Positions 5,875-8,360 of a DNA stretch of 8,360 nucleotides are shown here, piece by piece. Positions within the stretch are counted from its first letter, which is position 1. The number at the start of each line of letters is the position of its first letter. A program made the translations under genes and the position numbers. The notes under the pieces are model-generated. The model worked only from the letters and a program-made list of their open reading frames with translations, ran no database searches and was not told the origin of the DNA. The DNA is from Phenylobacterium aquaticum (GTDB lineage: Bacteria > Pseudomonadota > Alphaproteobacteria > Caulobacterales > Caulobacteraceae): positions 1-8,360 of the forward strand of contig NZ_CANCLE010000164.1 of assembly GCF_947378715.1 (NCBI RefSeq), given 5' to 3'.

Positions 5875-6635
5875 ACCCCCAGGGCGGCCAGCTGGTCGCG
5901 GACCTGGGCGTAGTAGTCCGGTCCATAGTGAAAGGGGCTCAAGCCCCAGCGATGGCGCACATCGCCTTGCACGCGCTCCGGCGCGGCGCGCACCACGGCG
6001 GGCGCCAAGCTGTCTTCGAAGGCTCGCTGGTAGCGATCCAGCAGGGCGTTGTGGGCGGTGATCGACGCGTTCCGACCGGGCAGAAGCTCGATCTCGGGAT
6101 CGAAGGCGCGAGTGGCCCCGTCGGCGTCCAGATAGGTTCGGGCCCAGCTGGAGGCGTGCAGGATCAGCCGGGCGTCGCCCAGCGGGGTGGCGCGCAGCAG
6201 CATGGCCAGCTCACCCAGGGCGTCGCGCCACATCAGATCGCAGGCGGCCGACAGCCGTGGCACGATCCGGCGGTCCTCGAACGCCTGCTGGCGGATGTAA
6301 CCGCTTGTTTCGAGTTCCCAGCTATGTGTCACGACGGTCTTCGGGGTTCGGATCAGATCGAAGCGTTCATCGATGAAATCAAAGATGATGTGGGTGGGGC
6401 GATGGGCCACGAGCTCGGCGAGCGCCTGCTTCCTCAGGTCGGCGACGACGGCGGCGTGGGGGCGGGGGCGCAGCCCCGCCGGCGGCGTCCGCCGCACCTT
6501 CAGGCCCGGCGCGGCTGTCGCCAGAAGACTCGGTAAGCTGGTGCGGCAAACGTACAACAGGTCTGGCGGCGCCTCGCCCAGGTTTGGCCACAAGTCCCGC
6601 GTTATGCAGCTGCCGATTATAGCTATTCGCGACAC
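5871..6635 (-). CDS. DUF6270-like / SGNH-hydrolase-like protein
   Basis: A 254-residue protein. The N-terminal strand RIAIIGSCITRD (3-14) resembles the opening of the DUF6270 group, where GSC-x-[ST]-R follows the first beta strand like block I of SGNH hydrolases, here with Ser9 and Cys10 as candidate active-site residues. Further blocks are HIIFDFIDERFDL (82-94), THSWEL (103-108) and, near the end, SPFHYGPDYY (233-242), where His236 could be the catalytic His. The family assignment is from memory of these motifs. Members often sit in polysaccharide gene clusters, so removal or addition of acyl groups on a glycan is possible but unproven. The GTG at 6635 is chosen because GGGGAG (6641-6646) lies 5 bp upstream and the fold begins at once. 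No signal peptide is evident. The gene runs against the glycosyltransferase operon: both stops lie in one CTAG at 5871-5874. Confidence 0.75.
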   Translation of the reverse strand: MSRIAIIGSCITRDLWPNLGEAPPDLLYVCRTSLPSLLATAAPGLKVRRTPPAGLRPRPHAAVVADLRKQALAELVAHRPTHIIFDFIDERFDLIRTPKTVVTHSWELETSGYIRQQAFEDRRIVPRLSAACDLMWRDALGELAMLLRATPLGDARLILHASSWARTYLDADGATRAFDPEIELLPGRNASITAHNALLDRYQRAFEDSLAPAVVRAAPERVQGDVRHRWGLSPFHYGPDYYAQVRDQLAALGV

Positions 6636-6911
6636 GGCGCCTCCCCATGCATGTTCAGGTCAGCGGACGACGCCCCACCGGCGATCGGTCCCATCCCTAT
6701 CATCGCCCCCCTGCCGCGCGCCAGCCGGCCCCGCGTCGCGCCGCCCATATGCAGGATTGACATCTGTGCCCCCCCCGATCATCAGTCGCGACCCGTTGGC
6801 GCCCCACCGGTTCGAGGCGCTTGCCGAAGTTGCTGTCGACCTTAACCGCTCGAGTCGCCGGAGGACGCCAGACGCGCCGTCGGCGGACCAATACGGATCG
6901 ATCCCGCGCAC
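6636..6911. promoter_or_regulatory. Divergent intergenic region upstream of the secretion ABC transporter
   Basis: These 276 bp hold no convincing gene. They contain the Shine-Dalgarno site of the minus-strand gene (6641-6646), a perfect -35-like TTGACA on the plus strand at 6757-6762 without a good -10 at 16-18 bp, a run of eight C (6769-6776), and a TTAACC (6842-6847) that resembles a CtrA half-site but lacks a partner. CGCCCCACCGG occurs twice (6671-6681 and 6800-6810). A perfect palindrome, GGATCGATCC, at 6895-6904 lies just before the transporter start. Promoters for both divergent genes should be here; none is certain. Confidence 0.35.
6895..6904. promoter_or_regulatory. 10-bp perfect palindrome just upstream of the transporter start
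   Basis: GGATCGATCC ends 7 bp before ATG 6912, where a ribosome binding site would lie; no clear Shine-Dalgarno sequence exists there otherwise. It could be a regulator site or occur by chance. Confidence 0.25.
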
Positions 6912-8360
6912 ATGAAAATCTTCAATCCGCTGGCTGATCTGCCTGCCAATCCGCTTACCCTCGCGATCAAGGAAGGCTACACGCCCCTGCTGTTCGCGGC
7001 GGCGTTCAGTTTCGTGTCGAACATCCTCTACTTGGCCCTGCCGCTCTATACTTTCCAGATATACGGTCGGGTGATGACCAGTGGCAGCGTCGCCACGCTG
7101 TTCGTCCTGACCCTTGGGGTGATGGGGGCGTTCATCCTGTCCTCGGTGGTGGACGACTATCGCGCCCGGGTGCTGATCAACTATGGCGTGGTGCTCGACC
7201 AGCGGGTGTCCGGGCACATCTTCACCGCCCTGTTCGAGAGCGCCGCCCGTGGGAATCCCGCCGCCCAGGCGCAGGTCCTGCGCGACCTCGACACCTTCCG
7301 CCAGATGCTGACGGGGATCACCTTCTCGGTGATCTTCGATCTGCCCTGGATGCCGCTCTTCATGATCGTGCTGTTCCTGATCGACCCGACGGTCGGCATG
7401 GTCACCCTGGTCGGCGCCGCGGTGCTGTTCGGCATCACCGTGCTGCAGGACAAGGCCACCGCCGCGCCGCTGCGCGAAGCCAATGTCGCGGCCCTGCGCA
7501 GCTACGCCTTCACCGACGCCGGCCTGCGCAACAGCGAGATCGTCCGGGCCCTGGGCATGACCGGCGCGCTCGGCCGCCGCTGGGCGGAGTTCCGCGCCAC
7601 CGCCATGGAGCGGGGGGCGATCGCCAGCGAGCGCTCCAGCGTCCTGGGCAATATCAGCAAGTTCGCGCGCATGGCCATCCAGGTGCTGATCATCGCGATC
7701 GGGGCCTATCTGGTGGTGAAGGGCAAGATCCACTCCGGCCTGCTGTTCGCCAACATGATCCTGGCCGCCCGCGCCCTGCAGCCGATCGACCGGCTGGTGG
7801 GCACCTGGGATCCGCTGATGAAGGGCACCCAGGCCTTCGACCGCCTGATGGAAGCCCTCAAGGACTACAAGCCGCCGGTTCCCGGCACCAAGCTGCCGAC
7901 CCCGATCGGCCGCCTGACCTGCGAGGCCATGGCCTATGCCCCCCCAGGCGCGGGGCGCTTCGTGCTGCAACAGATCAATTTCGTGGTCGAGCCCGGCCAG
8001 ATGCTGGGCGTCGTGGGCCCGTCGGGGGCCGGCAAGTCCACCCTGGCGCGCCTGTTGGTCGGCATCTGGAAGCCCAGCCAGGGCGCCGTGCGCCTGGACG
8101 GCGCCGACGTCTTCTCCTGGGACCGTGACGATTTCGGCCGCCATGTGGGCTATCTGCCCCAGGACACCGAGCTGTTCGCGGGCAGCCTGCGCGACAACAT
8201 CGCCCGTTTCCGCCCCGACGTGGAGGACGAGGCCGTGGTCTGGGCCGCTCAGGCGGCCGGGGTGCACCAGCTGATCCTGAAACTGCCCCAGGGCTACGAC
8301 ACCAAGCTGGACGAGGCGGGCCACATCCTGTCGGCCGGCCAACGCCAGCGGGTGGGCCTG
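6912..8360 (+). CDS. Type I secretion ABC transporter/ATPase (PrtD/RsaD/AprD type), 3' end cut
   Basis: The frame is open from ATG 6912 to the right edge (483 residues). It is an inner-membrane half-transporter that would dimerise and, with a membrane-fusion protein and a TolC-like channel, export proteins with C-terminal signals. The membrane domain has hydrophobic segments at about 24-48, 59-80, 148-178 and 252-270, with family-typical LPLYTFQIYGRVM (43-55) and FDLPWMPLF (142-150). There is no N-terminal peptidase domain. The ATPase domain from about 335 shows Walker A GPSGAGKST (369-377), the Q-loop Gln417 in GYLPQDTELF, and the signature LSAGQ (473-477), an LSGGQ variant; Walker B and the H-loop lie beyond the edge. 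ATG 6912 is the only standard start after the in-frame stop at 6843, despite a weak ribosome site. In Caulobacter, RsaD exports the S-layer protein; the substrate here is not in view. Fusion-protein and substrate genes are expected to the right. Confidence 0.93.
   Translation, partial: MKIFNPLADLPANPLTLAIKEGYTPLLFAAAFSFVSNILYLALPLYTFQIYGRVMTSGSVATLFVLTLGVMGAFILSSVVDDYRARVLINYGVVLDQRVSGHIFTALFESAARGNPAAQAQVLRDLDTFRQMLTGITFSVIFDLPWMPLFMIVLFLIDPTVGMVTLVGAAVLFGITVLQDKATAAPLREANVAALRSYAFTDAGLRNSEIVRALGMTGALGRRWAEFRATAMERGAIASERSSVLGNISKFARMAIQVLIIAIGAYLVVKGKIHSGLLFANMILAARALQPIDRLVGTWDPLMKGTQAFDRLMEALKDYKPPVPGTKLPTPIGRLTCEAMAYAPPGAGRFVLQQINFVVEPGQMLGVVGPSGAGKSTLARLLVGIWKPSQGAVRLDGADVFSWDRDDFGRHVGYLPQDTELFAGSLRDNIARFRPDVEDEAVVWAAQAAGVHQLILKLPQGYDTKLDEAGHILSAGQRQRVGL

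Noticed and set aside
5860..5910. Possible intrinsic terminator between the convergent genes
   Set aside because: Only short GC-rich complementarity (around CCAGCT/AGCTGG) inside coding sequence and no T run on either strand.
6651..6845. 64-codon plus-strand frame in the intergenic region
   Set aside because: Pro, Arg and Ala-rich with no motif and no ribosome binding site; likely non-coding.
6842..6847. CtrA-like TTAACC site upstream of the exporter
   Set aside because: Only one half-site; the second TTAA at the expected spacing is missing, so it is noted but not claimed as a binding site.
6660..8342. 560-codon open frame on the minus strand, rich in His, Gln and Gly
   Set aside because: Antisense to the ABC transporter, whose Walker A, Q-loop and signature motifs are intact; low-complexity composition is typical of a shadow frame.

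Overview
The window is very GC-rich, with G or C at most third codon positions and Shine-Dalgarno-like sites of the GGAGG/AGGA type. The right edge carries a PrtD/RsaD-type secretion ABC transporter. Together these suggest an alphaproteobacterium, plausibly of the Caulobacter/Phenylobacterium group; the genus is an inference. No rRNA, tRNA, CRISPR array, insertion sequence or phage gene was seen. The region reads as a surface-glycan or protein-glycosylation locus next to a type I secretion gene.

Left part (1-1497, minus strand): a putative PAPS-dependent sulfotransferase (496-1497) is followed 20 bp later by the 5' part of a gene (475 to the edge) whose product has a basic N-terminal region and then a repeat of the F-D-x-A-W-Y-L ... 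N-P-D-I-A ... P-L-x-H-Y-L ... E-G-R-D-P-H-P-L type. A 129-bp divergent intergenic region follows.

Middle (1627-5874, plus strand): three genes with overlapping ends form a tight operon. They encode a GT4-type glycosyltransferase with four N-terminal copies of the same ~38-residue repeat (1627-3573), a GT-A fold glycosyltransferase with a DPD motif (3570-4613), and a protein made of an alpha-helical N-terminal region plus about seven such repeats and no catalytic domain (4597-5874). A convergent gene, 5871-6635 on the minus strand, encodes a small protein with GSCxTRD and SPFHYGPDYY motifs, probably of the DUF6270/SGNH-like group. Its stop codon shares a CTAG palindrome with the stop of the repeat protein.

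Right part (6636-8360): a 276-bp divergent intergenic region leads into a type I secretion ABC transporter/ATPase (6912 to the edge), cut just after its LSAGQ signature.

The main theme is a short repeat module shared by three genes in the window: a glycosyltransferase fusion, a stand-alone repeat protein and a truncated paralogue of the latter. A working hypothesis, not shown by the sequence, is that the repeats are docking or recognition modules that bring glycosyltransferases, a sulfotransferase and an SGNH-like enzyme to a common substrate, possibly a secreted or surface protein exported by the neighbouring type I system.
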